From positions 1-64,000 of the forward strand of contig JBBQSA010000014.1 in the NCBI GenBank assembly GCA_038214295.1: DNA of 64,000 nucleotides. Direction: 5' to 3'. Below are positions 16,053 to 24,913 of this stretch, piece after piece. The notes below the pieces were generated by a model. It was not told the DNA's origin and did not search any database. It worked only from the letters and a program-made list of their open reading frames with translations. This stretch comes from SHZI01 sp038214295 (GTDB taxonomy: Bacteria > Pseudomonadota > Gammaproteobacteria > Steroidobacterales > GCA-2729495). Within the stretch, counting starts at the first letter, position 1, and every line of letters starts with the position of its first letter. A program made the position numbers and the translations under genes.

Positions 16053-16847
16053 ATGCTCCAGTACCTGAACCTGCTGCGCCACGTTCGCGACGAGGGCGTG
16101 CGCAAGGCCGACCGGACCGGCACCGGCACGCTCGCGGTGTTCGGTCACCAGATGCGCTTCAACCTGGCCGACGGGTTCCCGATGGTCACCACGAAGAAGC
16201 TGCACGTCCGGTCAATAATCCATGAGCTGCTCTGGTTCCTGCGGGGCGAGACCAACGTCCGCTACCTGCGGGATAACGGCGTCACCATCTGGGACGAGTG
16301 GGCCAATGCCAACGGCGATCTCGGGCCGGTGTACGGCGCCCAGTGGAGGTCCTGGCCGGCCGCGGACGGGGCGCACATCGACCAGATCCATCAGGCGCTC
16401 GAACTGATCCGCCGGGATCCGGACTCGCGGCGGATCATTGTCAGTGCCTGGAACGTGGCGGAGTTGCCGAACATGGCGCTGGCGCCCTGCCACGCGCTGT
16501 TCCAGTTCTGGGTGGCCGACGGGCGCCTGTCCTGCCAGCTGTACCAGCGGAGTGCGGACATCTTCCTCGGCGTGCCTTTCAACATCGCGTCCTACGCGCT
16601 GCTGACCCACCTCGTGGCAGCCCAGACCGATCTTGCCCCCGGTGACTTCATCTGGACCGGCGGTGATTGCCACCTCTACCTCAATCACCTGGCGCAGGCG
16701 GAGGAGCAGTTGCGGCGCCAGCCACTGGCGCTGCCGCGGCTGGTGCTGAAGCGTCGCCCGCCGACGCTGTTTGATTACAGCTTCGACGACATCGAGGTGG
16801 CCGGCTACGAGTCCCACGCGGCGATCCGGGCCGCAGTCGCCGTCTAG
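16053..16847 (+). CDS. thyA: Thymidylate synthase
   Basis: ThyA methylates dUMP to dTMP using 5,10-methylenetetrahydrofolate, producing dihydrofolate. The 264-residue length equals that of E. coli ThyA. Visible signatures are 'RTGTGTLAVFGHQMRFNL' near residue 20, 'HELLWFLRGETN' near 55, the catalytic-Cys segment 'LAPCHALFQFWV' near 146, 'LSCQLYQRSADIFLGVPFNIASY' and the terminal 'AV'. All are conserved. It shares folate chemistry with metF and metH in this window but is not in their operon. Its stop codon overlaps that of apaH on the other strand. Confidence 0.97.
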   Translation: MLQYLNLLRHVRDEGVRKADRTGTGTLAVFGHQMRFNLADGFPMVTTKKLHVRSIIHELLWFLRGETNVRYLRDNGVTIWDEWANANGDLGPVYGAQWRSWPAADGAHIDQIHQALELIRRDPDSRRIIVSAWNVAELPNMALAPCHALFQFWVADGRLSCQLYQRSADIFLGVPFNIASYALLTHLVAAQTDLAPGDFIWTGGDCHLYLNHLAQAEEQLRRQPLALPRLVLKRRPPTLFDYSFDDIEVAGYESHAAIRAAVAV

Positions 16848-17659
16848 CTGGCAGTTCCTGGCACGCTGACGGTCCGCGTGGGGCCGTCCAGCCGGACCGC
16901 GGTGAGCTGCCGGCCCCAGACGCAGCCGGTATCGATACCGAGCAGGTTTTCCCGCCGCAGCAGGCCGAGAGAGGCCCAGTGACCGAAGACGATGCGCACG
17001 GTGGAAGCCTGGCGGCCGGTGACTTCAAACCAGGGATAGAGCCCCTCCGCCTGGGACCCGGGCGGGCCGTTGTCCCGGAGGTCCAGGGTGCCGTCAGCGG
17101 CGCAGTAGCGGATCCGGGTCAGGCAGTTGGTAATGAAGCGCAGGCGCTCCTGCCCGCGGAGCGCCGGGTCCCACCGGGCCGGCTCCTCGCCGTAGAGGTC
17201 CCGGATGTACTCCGCGCAGTGCGGGCCGCGCAGCGCCTGCTCGACTTCCCGCGCCAGCTTGACGGTGAGCAGCGGATCCCACTGGGGCGGTACTCCCGCG
17301 TGGACCATGAGCGTGTTCAGTTCCGGACGGTAGTGGGCCAGGGGCCGGTGCCGGAGCCAGTCGACCAGCTCAGGACCATCCGGCGCCTCGAGCACGTCGG
17401 CAAGTTCCCGCCCGGCAGCCCGGCTGCGGTTGCCAAAGGCGAGGGCGATGAGGTGGATGTCGTGATTGCCGAGCACGACAGTGGCCTGGCTCCCGAAGGA
17501 ACGGACCAGGCGGAGGGTGTCCAGCGAGCGGGGGCCCCGGTTGACCAGGTCGCCGACGAACCAGAGTTCGTCCCGGTCGCGGTCGAAGCGGAGGCTGGCA
17601 AGCAGCTGCTCCAGCTCGTCGCAGCATCCCTGGACGTCACCGATCGCGTAGATCGCCAT
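16844..17659 (-). CDS. apaH: Symmetrical bis(5'-nucleosyl)-tetraphosphatase
   Basis: ApaH cleaves Ap4A into two ADP and also removes Np4 caps from RNA. The 271-residue protein carries the metallophosphatase motifs: 'IGDVQGCCDEL' (D-x-Q/H), 'WFVGDLVNRGPRSLDTLR' (GDxVxRG), 'VLGNHDIHL' (GNHD), 'VHAGVPPQWD' and, near the C-terminus, 'IVFGHWAS'. It is the last gene of the lptD-surA-pdxA-rsmA-apaG-apaH series, as in E. coli and Pseudomonas. Its stop and the thyA stop share the palindrome CTAG (16844-16847). Confidence 0.97.
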   Translation of the reverse strand: MAIYAIGDVQGCCDELEQLLASLRFDRDRDELWFVGDLVNRGPRSLDTLRLVRSFGSQATVVLGNHDIHLIALAFGNRSRAAGRELADVLEAPDGPELVDWLRHRPLAHYRPELNTLMVHAGVPPQWDPLLTVKLAREVEQALRGPHCAEYIRDLYGEEPARWDPALRGQERLRFITNCLTRIRYCAADGTLDLRDNGPPGSQAEGLYPWFEVTGRQASTVRIVFGHWASLGLLRRENLLGIDTGCVWGRQLTAVRLDGPTRTVSVPGTAS

Positions 17660-17680
17660 GTCGGGCTGGCGGCGTGCCGC

Positions 17681-18067
17681 CTAGTGCAGGACGCCGGGCA
17701 CCGCGAGCCGGAAGCGCGGGATTTCCGCTCGGAACAGGGCGCCGTCGTCAGTGCGCATGCCGTAGCTGCCCTCCATCGTGCCCACGGGCGTCTCGATAAC
17801 CGCCCCGCTCGAGTAGCGATGCTGCTGCCCCGGCAGGATGTGTGGCTGCTCGCCGACCACGCCGTCGCCCTGGACATCCTGCACCTTGCCGTTGGCGTCG
17901 GTGATGATCCAGTGGCGGTTGACCAGCCGGGCCGGAAGGGAGCCGGTGTTGCGTATCGTAATCGTGTACGCGAACACATACCGCTCGCCGTCGGGCTCGG
18001 ACTGATCGGGCAGGTAGAGGGTATCCACCGCGATCTGGATGCTGGTCTTGGTGGCTGGCTTGTTCAT
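17681..18067 (-). CDS. apaG: ApaG (Co2+/Mg2+ efflux-associated protein)
   Basis: A 128-residue single-domain beta-sandwich protein with the ApaG pattern: 'RYVFAYTITIRNTGSLPARLVNRHWIITDANG' (residues about 30-62), 'VVGEQPHILPGQQHRYSSGAVIETPVGTMEGSYGM' and 'FRAEIPRFRLA'. The family name comes from cobalt-resistance phenotypes and the biochemical role is unsettled. The ATG at 18067 fits the family N-terminus; an in-frame start at 18109 would overlap the end of rsmA. Confidence 0.95.
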   Translation of the reverse strand: MNKPATKTSIQIAVDTLYLPDQSEPDGERYVFAYTITIRNTGSLPARLVNRHWIITDANGKVQDVQGDGVVGEQPHILPGQQHRYSSGAVIETPVGTMEGSYGMRTDDGALFRAEIPRFRLAVPGVLH

Positions 18068-18077
18068 TACTGTGCGG

Positions 18078-18878
18078 TCATTCTGAAAGAGGCGTTGCAC
18101 CGTTGGCAAGCGCCGGCTGCACCGAAGCGAGCTGCAGCCAGGCCTGCGGAGACAGGTCTTCCGGCCGCACGCCGTCGTCTATGCCGGTCGAGCGGATTTC
18201 CTCCGGTGTCAGCAGGCCGCGCAGGCCATTGCTCAGCCGCTTGCGCCGCATCGTGAACGCGCGCGCCGCGAGCTGGTCGGCCCGGGCCAGCGTCGCCGGT
18301 TCCGCGAGTGGAACGGCGTGGGGAACCAGTCGCAGGAACACCGAGTCGACGCCCGGCGGCGGCGTGAAGCTGCCCGGCAGGATCAGGAACAGGCGCTCTA
18401 CCCGGCAACGCAGCGCGATGGCGATCGTCAGTCGGCCATAGGTCTTGTTGCCGTGGCCGGCGGCTATCCGGTCGCCGACTTCCTTCTGCAGCATCACGTG
18501 GAGGTCCGAGAACAGCGGGCCCTGTTCGAGCAGGTGGAACAGCAGCGGCGTCGAGATGTTGTAGGGCAGGTTGGCGGCGAGGCGCAGGCGCTCGCCCGGC
18601 ATTGCCAGCGGGCGGAAGTCAAAGCGCAGGGCGTCGGCGCCATGCACAGTGCAGCGGCTGGAATTCACCCGGCCCGGCAGGTCCCGGGCGAGATCCCGGT
18701 CGATCTCGATGACATCGAGGCGAACCCCGGCCGCGATCAGCGGCAGCGTGATCGCGCCCCGGCCGGGACCGATCTCCACGAAATGCTCGTCAGGCTTCGG
18801 CCCGATGGCGGCGATGATCTTCCGGACGACGTTGCCATCGGTCAGGAAGTGCTGACCGAAATGCTTCCGCGCCTTCAT
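18078..18878 (-). CDS. rsmA: 16S rRNA dimethyladenosine transferase (KsgA)
   Basis: RsmA dimethylates two adjacent adenosines near the 3' end of 16S rRNA during late 30S assembly. The 266-residue protein begins 'KARKHFGQHFLTD'. It has SAM motif I 'FVEIGPGRGAITLPL' near residue 34, the acidic 'VIEIDRDLARDL', the catalytic 'LAANLPYNISTPLL' (NLPY) near 108 and the KsgA C-terminal domain with 'FTMRRKRLSNGLRG'. It overlaps the pdxA stop by 4 bases and leads into apaG 10 bases later, supporting one operon. Confidence 0.97.
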   Translation of the reverse strand: MKARKHFGQHFLTDGNVVRKIIAAIGPKPDEHFVEIGPGRGAITLPLIAAGVRLDVIEIDRDLARDLPGRVNSSRCTVHGADALRFDFRPLAMPGERLRLAANLPYNISTPLLFHLLEQGPLFSDLHVMLQKEVGDRIAAGHGNKTYGRLTIAIALRCRVERLFLILPGSFTPPPGVDSVFLRLVPHAVPLAEPATLARADQLAARAFTMRRKRLSNGLRGLLTPEEIRSTGIDDGVRPEDLSPQAWLQLASVQPALANGATPLSE

Positions 18879-19882
18879 GCCGGTGCAGTGAGCGCCGACT
18901 CCAGGGCCATGCCGATCGCGAGTTCGACAGCGGCGCGCAGGCTGCCGGAATCGGCACGCCCTGTGCCGGCCAGGTCCAGCGCGGTGCCGTGGTCCACGGA
19001 GGTCCGGATGATGGGCAGGCCGAGTGTCACGTTGACCGCGTTGCCGAAGCCCCGGTGCTTCAGCACGGGCAGGCCCTGGTCGTGATACATGGCGAGCACC
19101 GCGTCCACGCCCTGCAGGTTGGCCTCGATGAAGGCCGTGTCTGCCGGCACCGGGCCGGTGACGCCGATACCTTCGGCCCGCAGGGCGGCGATGGCCGGGG
19201 CAATCTGCTCGATGTCCTCCCGGCCCAGGTGCCCCGACTCGCCCGCGTGGGGATTCAGGCCGAGGACGACGATGTTGGGGGTCGTGATACCAAAACGGCG
19301 GCGCAGGCCGTCGGCGAGGATGCGGCCCGTCGTCTCCACCCGTGCCTGCGTCACCGCGTCCGGCACGGAGCGTAGCGGCAGGTGCGTGGTGACGAGCGCC
19401 ACCCGCAGTGAACCGGTCACGAGCAGCATCACGGGCAGGGGACTGCCCGTCAGCTGGGCGAGGAACTCGGTATGGCCGGTGAACGGGTAGCCCGCGTCGT
19501 TGATGTTGCCCTTATGGACTGGCGCGGTTACCAGTGCATCGAAGTGGCCCTGCTGGCAGCCGACGCAGGCCCGGCGGAGGAGTTCGAGTACCCACTGGGC
19601 ATTGCGCGGGTCCAGCCGTCCGGGCACGACGGGCGTCGGCAGCGGCAGGTCCGACACGACGAGGCGGCCGGGCCGGGCCACCGCGGGCGCGGCGCCGGGC
19701 ACGAATTCCGCGATGCCGACCTGGCGGCCCAGCGCCCGGGCGCGGCTGGCCAGGAGACGGGCATCGCCGAGAACGACGAGCTCAGCAGGCCAGGCCTGCC
19801 TCGCGAGATCGACGACCAGTTCAGGACCGACGCCGGCAGGCTCGCCGACGGTGATGGCAATCCGGGGAATGGCAGCAGCCAT
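18875..19882 (-). CDS. pdxA: 4-hydroxythreonine-4-phosphate dehydrogenase
   Basis: PdxA oxidises 4-phosphohydroxy-L-threonine in the DXP-dependent pyridoxal 5'-phosphate pathway. The 335-residue protein opens 'RIAITVGEPAGVGPELVVDLA'. It has 'DALVTAPVHKGNIN', the metal-binding 'GHTEFLAQLTG', 'LVTTHLPLRSVP', 'LGLNPHAGESGHLGRED' and 'AMYHDQGLPVLKHRGF'. All active-site segments are present. PLP made by this route would serve the three PLP enzymes encoded in the window. It lies between surA (20 bases) and rsmA (4-base overlap). Confidence 0.97.
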   Translation of the reverse strand: MAAAIPRIAITVGEPAGVGPELVVDLARQAWPAELVVLGDARLLASRARALGRQVGIAEFVPGAAPAVARPGRLVVSDLPLPTPVVPGRLDPRNAQWVLELLRRACVGCQQGHFDALVTAPVHKGNINDAGYPFTGHTEFLAQLTGSPLPVMLLVTGSLRVALVTTHLPLRSVPDAVTQARVETTGRILADGLRRRFGITTPNIVVLGLNPHAGESGHLGREDIEQIAPAIAALRAEGIGVTGPVPADTAFIEANLQGVDAVLAMYHDQGLPVLKHRGFGNAVNVTLGLPIIRTSVDHGTALDLAGTGRADSGSLRAAVELAIGMALESALTAPA

Positions 19883-19902
19883 GGGGAGGTCCGCCGTGCG
19901 GA

Positions 19903-21237
19903 CTAGAGCCGGTACTCGACGAAAGCCTCGTCACGCAGGCGCCGCGTCCAGATTTCCACCTCGTCGCCGAGCCGGCTGTTCCGGATCGCGAGGATGGCTT
20001 CCTGCCTCTGCTTGTCGGCCGTGGCGTCGTAGACGCGGCGTTCCAGCACCTGGAGCAGGTGCCAGCCGAACTGGGTCTGGAAGGGCTCGCTGATCTCGTT
20101 GGGCGCGAGCTTGTTCATCTGTGCATCGAAGGCGGGCACGAAATTGCCCGGACCGGTCCAGCCCAGGTCGCCCCCCGCCAGTGCCGACTGGGGGTCGTTC
20201 GATACCGCCTTGGCGACGGCCGCAAAATCCTCGCCTGCGAGGATGCGGGCACGGATCGCCTTCAGCTGCTGCTGCGCGGCCGTGTCGTCCAGCACCTCGT
20301 TGGTCGTCAGGAGAATGTGCCGCGCGTGGGTCTGGTTCTCCATGATCGCCTCGCCTCCCCGGCGGTCATCCAGCTTGATCAGGTGGAAGCCGCTCGCGTT
20401 GCGGACGGGCGGCGCGACCTGGCCCTTGTCGAGACCCGGCGCGACGTCGGCGAACAGGCTCGGCAGCTCGCTGCCCTTGCGCCAGCCGAGGCTGCCGCCT
20501 TCCAGTGCCTGCTGGCCGTTGGAGTAGGCGACGGCGAGCTTGGCGAAATCCTCACCCGACTGGATGCGCTGGTAGAGATCGTTGACCTGGCGTTCGGCGG
20601 CCTCGACCTGCTCCGTCGTGGCACTGGCCGGCACGGCAATGAGGATGTGCGAAAGGAGAAACTCCTGGCGCAGGCTGGCCTTGCCTTCCTGGCGGGCCAG
20701 GTAGGCGTCGACTTCCTTCGGTGACACGTTGATCCGCTGCAGGACGTCCCGCTGCCGCAGCTGGTCGATGCTGACTTGCTGGCGCAGCTCCCGCCGGTAG
20801 GCGGCGTAGTCGACGCCCTCCCGGGCAAGCAGCGCCGGCAGCTCCGCCAGCTGGACATTATTCCGCTGCGCGATGCTTGCCAGGGCCTGGTTGAGCGTCT
20901 CGTCGGACACCTGGATGCCGACCTTTTCGGCCCGCTGCAGCTGCAGCTGCTGGACGATAAGCCGGTCGAGAACCTGCTTCGTCAATATCTGGGGCGGTGG
21001 CAGCTGGGTGCCCTGTTTCTGCAACCGGGCAACGATCTGGTCCGTTTCCGCCTGCAGTTCACTCTTCAGGACCACGCCATCGTTGACCACGGCGACGATG
21101 CCATCCAGCAACTCGCCGGTACTGCTCAGTTCCTTTGTCTGGGCGTGAGCGCTGCCGGTGGCCAGGAATGTGACAGTGAGCAGGGCGGCGGCACAGCGCC
21201 GGCGAATATGGAGGTGCTGGGGGCTGTGCTGGATCAT
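19903..21237 (-). CDS. surA: Periplasmic peptidyl-prolyl isomerase/chaperone SurA
   Basis: SurA escorts outer-membrane proteins, LptD among them, across the periplasm. The 444 residues comprise a signal peptide (about 1-32, ending SAHAQ), an N-terminal chaperone domain opening 'LLDGIVAVVNDGVVLKSEL' (about 40-180), and two parvulin domains (about 185-290 and 300-405). The parvulin domains carry repeats such as 'FLLSHILIAVP'/'THARHILLTTNEV' and 'GGSLGWRKGSELP'/'GGDLGWTGPGNFVP'. A C-terminal helix completes the protein. The neighbours lptD (9 bases upstream) and pdxA match the classic arrangement. Confidence 0.97.
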   Translation of the reverse strand: MIQHSPQHLHIRRRCAAALLTVTFLATGSAHAQTKELSSTGELLDGIVAVVNDGVVLKSELQAETDQIVARLQKQGTQLPPPQILTKQVLDRLIVQQLQLQRAEKVGIQVSDETLNQALASIAQRNNVQLAELPALLAREGVDYAAYRRELRQQVSIDQLRQRDVLQRINVSPKEVDAYLARQEGKASLRQEFLLSHILIAVPASATTEQVEAAERQVNDLYQRIQSGEDFAKLAVAYSNGQQALEGGSLGWRKGSELPSLFADVAPGLDKGQVAPPVRNASGFHLIKLDDRRGGEAIMENQTHARHILLTTNEVLDDTAAQQQLKAIRARILAGEDFAAVAKAVSNDPQSALAGGDLGWTGPGNFVPAFDAQMNKLAPNEISEPFQTQFGWHLLQVLERRVYDATADKQRQEAILAIRNSRLGDEVEIWTRRLRDEAFVEYRL

Positions 21238-21246
21238 CGTGGGGGG

Positions 21247-23493
21247 TCAGTAGCGATCGAAGCGATCGAATCCCAGAATACCACGGTCGAGCAGCCGCTC
21301 GGCCGGGCTCCCGGAGCTGCCAAAGCCCTTTAACAGCAGTTGCAGCGTGACGGCGGTATCGGAGCTGCCGTCCCGGCCGTTCAGGTAACTCCGTGCAATG
21401 AGCCTAAGTCCCCAGCAGCACGTGGAGTAATCGAGCCCGACGAAGCGCTCCAGCGGTTGGCTGTCCAGCAACGAATAGTCGAAGCGCCCGACGATGCTCC
21501 AGCGGTTGCCGAGGGGCCAGGCGGCCGCCAGGTCGAGCTCCCGCAGGGTGTCGCGGCGGTACCGGTAGGAAAGGTTCAGCACCCGGTAGTCGTCCGGGTG
21601 ATAGAGGACGCGGGCTTCCGCCAGCTGCGTGACATTCTCGTTGGAGTCCCACTGGTAGCCGAGCGCCACGTTCCACTGGTCGTTGACGTTCATACCGAGC
21701 TCGGCCACGTAGTCCGAGGCGCTCGCGTCCGTCGGCTGTTCCCCGGGCAGGACGACGTCCCGGGAACTGAAGTACTGGGTCTCGCCGATCGTGGCGGTCA
21801 GGAACTGGGAGCCATCCTGCGAGCGGATCAGGCGCGTGGTGAGGCCGAGGTTGAGCCGGTCCGTGTCGCCGAGGCGGTCGAGGCCCACGTAGCGGTTCCG
21901 GCGGAACAGCTGCACCAGGTTGAAATCTGGCTCTATCGTGTCGAAGACCGGCAGCGCACTCTGGTCCTCGAAGGGGATATGGACGTACTGGATCCGGGGC
22001 TCAAGGGTTTGCAGCCACTTGCCGCCGGCGCCCCAGGTCCGCTCCAGGAGGGTTCGCAGGTCGACGCTGTAGATGGGCACCGTGCGGCTCGGCGTGCTGT
22101 CGCCGCCGCTTGGTACGTCTTTCAGGTTGTAGGTCGTCAGGTCGAGTCCCGCGTACGGCTCGATCAGCAGCGGTCCGAGCTGCACGGGCCTGGACAGCTC
22201 CGGCAGCAGGTGCGACCGCAGGCCCGTGATCCCCGTGCTGCGGTCGAACCAGTCGAATTCGGAGGCCACGCCGATCTCGAAGCCGAGCGGGGCATTGGGC
22301 CAGAAACCGTTGACCGCCAGTTGCGGGACGCGCCGGTAGGGCTCGTTCTCCGGCGTGATGGCCTCGTCGAGCGTCTCGTAGTCCTCCAGCCGCAGCCGGG
22401 ACGACCAGGTGCCGTCGAACAGCTCGAAATCGACCCGGCGGAGCAGGTGCGTCTGGCTGGTCTTGGCGAGGCCGCTGGACAGGTCCTCGAAGTAGGCCGA
22501 GTCGCTCACATCCGTGGCATTGACCGTAGTCCGCCAGCCGGCGGGCAGCTGCGACCGGTTGAACCAGGACACCAGGCCCCGGTTGTCGCCCGTGACACCG
22601 TCGTTGGGCAGGAACTCGCCGGTCAGGGTGCCGTTGGTTCCGCCGCTCAGGTAGCGGAACTCACCGCTGGTCTGCAGGCCCCGCCGGGACATGTAGTGGG
22701 GCGTCAGGGTCGCGTCGGCGTTGGGCGCCAGGTTGAAGTAGTAGGGCACGCCCAGCTCGGCGCCGCGCTGGGAGCTGCTCCCGACGTCGGGAAGGAGGAG
22801 GCCTGACTTGCGCCGGTTGTCGATGGGGTAGGTCAGGTAGGGCGCGTAGAGGATCGGCACGCCCTTGAACTCGAGGCGCGCATTGCGTGCCGTGCCGGTG
22901 CCCGTCTCCCGGTTGATGCTCAGCGAACCGGCGCGCAGCAGCCAGTCATCCTTGCCGCGGGCGCAGGTGGTGTACGTGACGTTGCGCAGCGACACTTCGG
23001 TGGCGGCCTCGACCGACACTTGCTCCGCCGTGCCCCGGGCCGGCACCGTGTAGAGGTCGTAATCCGCGCCCTCGATGCTGAACAGGCCGGTGTTGGTGTT
23101 GTAGCGGGCAGCCTTGCCGCGCACCCAGGTGTCCGGGTCGCGAAACTCGATGTTGCCGGTGGCCTCGAACTCGCCGGATGTCCGGTCGTAGCTCGCGCTG
23201 TCGGCGCCGAGCTCCCGGTCGCCCTGCTTGAGCACGAGCCTGTCACTGAACAGGGCGGAGCCGTTCAGGTCGACCTCCAGGTTGCCGGACAGCACGTCGA
23301 TCGCGCCTTCGGCGGTGCCCGGCGAAAAGAGGCTGTCGGCCCCATCGCCGCCACCGGCGGGAGCGCGGAGCGCCGGCGGCACGGGGATTGGACAGCCGAA
23401 GGCCGGCGGCGCGACCGGGTCCTCACCCCGGGCGGCCGCCGTCCACAATAGAAGGATCAGCAGGCTGCCGCGCAAGGGTCCCCCGGGACTCAT
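21247..23493 (-). CDS. lptD: LPS-assembly protein LptD
   Basis: LptD with LptE inserts lipopolysaccharide into the outer leaflet of the outer membrane. The 748 residues consist of a signal peptide (about 1-24), a periplasmic OstA/jellyroll domain (about 55-170, 'AIDVLSGNLEVDLNG', 'FEATGNIEFRDPDTWV') and the large C-terminal barrel. Cysteines fit the disulfide pattern known from E. coli: one at residue 34, one near 175 (TTCARG) and an adjacent pair near 691-692 (STCCWG). The chosen ATG gives the only sensible signal peptide; the longer reading frame runs across murU. It is the first gene of the surA-apaH operon and diverges from murU. Confidence 0.96.
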   Translation of the reverse strand: MSPGGPLRGSLLILLLWTAAARGEDPVAPPAFGCPIPVPPALRAPAGGGDGADSLFSPGTAEGAIDVLSGNLEVDLNGSALFSDRLVLKQGDRELGADSASYDRTSGEFEATGNIEFRDPDTWVRGKAARYNTNTGLFSIEGADYDLYTVPARGTAEQVSVEAATEVSLRNVTYTTCARGKDDWLLRAGSLSINRETGTGTARNARLEFKGVPILYAPYLTYPIDNRRKSGLLLPDVGSSSQRGAELGVPYYFNLAPNADATLTPHYMSRRGLQTSGEFRYLSGGTNGTLTGEFLPNDGVTGDNRGLVSWFNRSQLPAGWRTTVNATDVSDSAYFEDLSSGLAKTSQTHLLRRVDFELFDGTWSSRLRLEDYETLDEAITPENEPYRRVPQLAVNGFWPNAPLGFEIGVASEFDWFDRSTGITGLRSHLLPELSRPVQLGPLLIEPYAGLDLTTYNLKDVPSGGDSTPSRTVPIYSVDLRTLLERTWGAGGKWLQTLEPRIQYVHIPFEDQSALPVFDTIEPDFNLVQLFRRNRYVGLDRLGDTDRLNLGLTTRLIRSQDGSQFLTATIGETQYFSSRDVVLPGEQPTDASASDYVAELGMNVNDQWNVALGYQWDSNENVTQLAEARVLYHPDDYRVLNLSYRYRRDTLRELDLAAAWPLGNRWSIVGRFDYSLLDSQPLERFVGLDYSTCCWGLRLIARSYLNGRDGSSDTAVTLQLLLKGFGSSGSPAERLLDRGILGFDRFDRY

Positions 23494-23577
23494 CGTTCGT
23501 TGAGCGCGGCAGTATACCGGCCGCGCGCCGGGTTTCTCCCGGGCCGGGTGCCCGGCTTTCGCCGTACCATACGCGGC

Positions 23578-24264
23578 ATGCGTGCGCTGATTCTGGCGGC
23601 CGGTCGCGGTGAGCGGCTGCGACCGCTGACCGATGAACTGCCGAAGCCGCTGCTGCCGGCGGGCGGCCAGCCCCTGATCGACTACCACATCCAGGCCCTG
23701 GCCCGCGCCGGGATCCGCGAACTCGTCGTGAACCTGTCCTGGCTCGGCACGAAACTCCGCAGCTACCTGGGGGACGGGCGGCGCTACGGGGTGACGATCG
23801 AGTTCAGCGAAGAGGGGCCGGTGCCCCTCGAGACCGGCGGCGGCATTCACCACGCGCTCGGCCTGCTCGGCCCCGGGCCGTTCTGGGTCGTCAACGGTGA
23901 TATCGCCTGCGATTACCCGTTCACCGGCCGTGAGCTGGTTCCCGGCACGCTGGCGCATCTCGTCCTGGTGCCGAACCCGGTCCACAACCCCCGCGGGGAT
24001 TTCCACCTGAACGAAGGACGTGTCGCGGGCGGGCAGCCGGCGGGGCCCGGCACGCGCACCTTCGCGGGAATATCGGTCCTGGCGCCGGAGTTGTTCGCTG
24101 GCGCGGCGCCCGGCCGTTTCCCGCTGGCGCCGTTGCTGCGCGCGGCGGCGGGCCGTGGAGCCGTGACCGGTGAAGAGCATCTCGGCCGCTGGACTGACGT
24201 GGGCACGCCGGAACGCCTTGCGGCACTGGATGCCGAATTACGCGCCCGGTCAGGCGTCAGCTGA
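23578..24264 (+). CDS. murU: N-acetylmuramate alpha-1-phosphate uridylyltransferase (MurU-like)
   Basis: A 228-residue sugar-1-phosphate nucleotidyltransferase opening 'MRALILAAGRGERLRPLT', the GxGxRxxPxT plus PK signature, followed by 'ETGGGIHHALGLLG' and 'WVVNGDIACDYPF'. The length and a position divergent from lptD match MurU of Pseudomonas, which forms UDP-MurNAc in the cell-wall recycling route that bypasses fosfomycin-sensitive synthesis. In Pseudomonas the kinase gene amgK sits between lptD and murU. Here only 84 non-coding bases separate them. Without amgK an alternative role (a GDP-mannose- or glucose-type NDP-sugar enzyme) is possible, but sequence and place favour MurU. It overlaps the lipB end by 15 bases. 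Confidence 0.85.
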   Translation: MRALILAAGRGERLRPLTDELPKPLLPAGGQPLIDYHIQALARAGIRELVVNLSWLGTKLRSYLGDGRRYGVTIEFSEEGPVPLETGGGIHHALGLLGPGPFWVVNGDIACDYPFTGRELVPGTLAHLVLVPNPVHNPRGDFHLNEGRVAGGQPAGPGTRTFAGISVLAPELFAGAAPGRFPLAPLLRAAAGRGAVTGEEHLGRWTDVGTPERLAALDAELRARSGVS

Positions 24265-24900
24265 TGCCAGGCCCAGGGTTTGCAGCAGGGTTGCCGCGAA
24301 CGCCGTGCCCACCAAACCCGGGTCCGTGGGCCCGCCGAGCTTATCCAGGGAAGTCACCGGAAGCCCCGCGTAGCCGCAGGGGTTGATGCCGTCGAAGGCG
24401 GCGAGGTCCGGCGTGATGTTGAGCGCCAGGCCGTGGTAGGTGCAGCCGCGGCGCACGCGCAGGCCGATGCTGGCGAGCTTGGCGCCATCGACATAGACGC
24501 CGGGGGCCTCGCGCCGCGCGGACGCGCTGATGCCGTAGGTCGCCACCAGCGCGATCACTGCATCTTCCAGCGCGGAGACGACCTGCCGGATGCCGAGGCC
24601 GGACCGCTGCAGGTCCAGCAGCAGGTAGACCACAAGTTGTCCCGGTCCGTGGTACGTCACCTGGCCGCCGCGATCCGTCTGCACCACCGGGATGTTGCCC
24701 GCGGACAGCAGGTGGGCGGGATTGGTGTTGAGGCCCAGGGTGTACACGGGAGGGTGCTGCAGCAGCCACAGTTCGTCCGGCGTGGCCGGATCACGCCGGG
24801 CGGTGAAGTCCTGCATGGCCGCCACGGTGGCGGCATAGTCCGCCAGTCCCGGCAGGCGTCGGACCAGGACGGGCGGCGCTCGGTTGTGGTGGGTGGGCAT
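24250..24900 (-). CDS. lipB: Octanoyl-[ACP]:protein N-octanoyltransferase
   Basis: LipB moves octanoate from acyl carrier protein to lipoyl domains, the first step of lipoate synthesis. The 216-residue protein has 'ELWLLQHPPVYTLGL', 'DRGGQVTYHGPGQLVVYLL' (the RGGxxTxHxPGQ signature, near residue 78), the catalytic Lys in 'VDGAKLASIGLRV' and the catalytic Cys in 'GINPCGYAG' near 175. It follows ybeD, as in E. coli and Pseudomonas. The usual partner lipA is not adjacent: the convergent murU gene occupies that place. Confidence 0.96.
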   Translation of the reverse strand: MPTHHNRAPPVLVRRLPGLADYAATVAAMQDFTARRDPATPDELWLLQHPPVYTLGLNTNPAHLLSAGNIPVVQTDRGGQVTYHGPGQLVVYLLLDLQRSGLGIRQVVSALEDAVIALVATYGISASARREAPGVYVDGAKLASIGLRVRRGCTYHGLALNITPDLAAFDGINPCGYAGLPVTSLDKLGGPTDPGLVGTAFAATLLQTLGLASADA

Positions 24901-24913
24901 CGCAGCTTGCCGC

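Noticed and set aside
15218..16129. In-frame upstream extension of hrpB by about 300 codons
   Set aside because: It lies over lgt and thyA in antisense. The HrpB family begins just before the Walker A motif, matching the start at 15217.
18078..23493. Novel gene cluster on the minus strand
   Set aside because: It is the well-known lptD-surA-pdxA-rsmA order, so no novelty is claimed.
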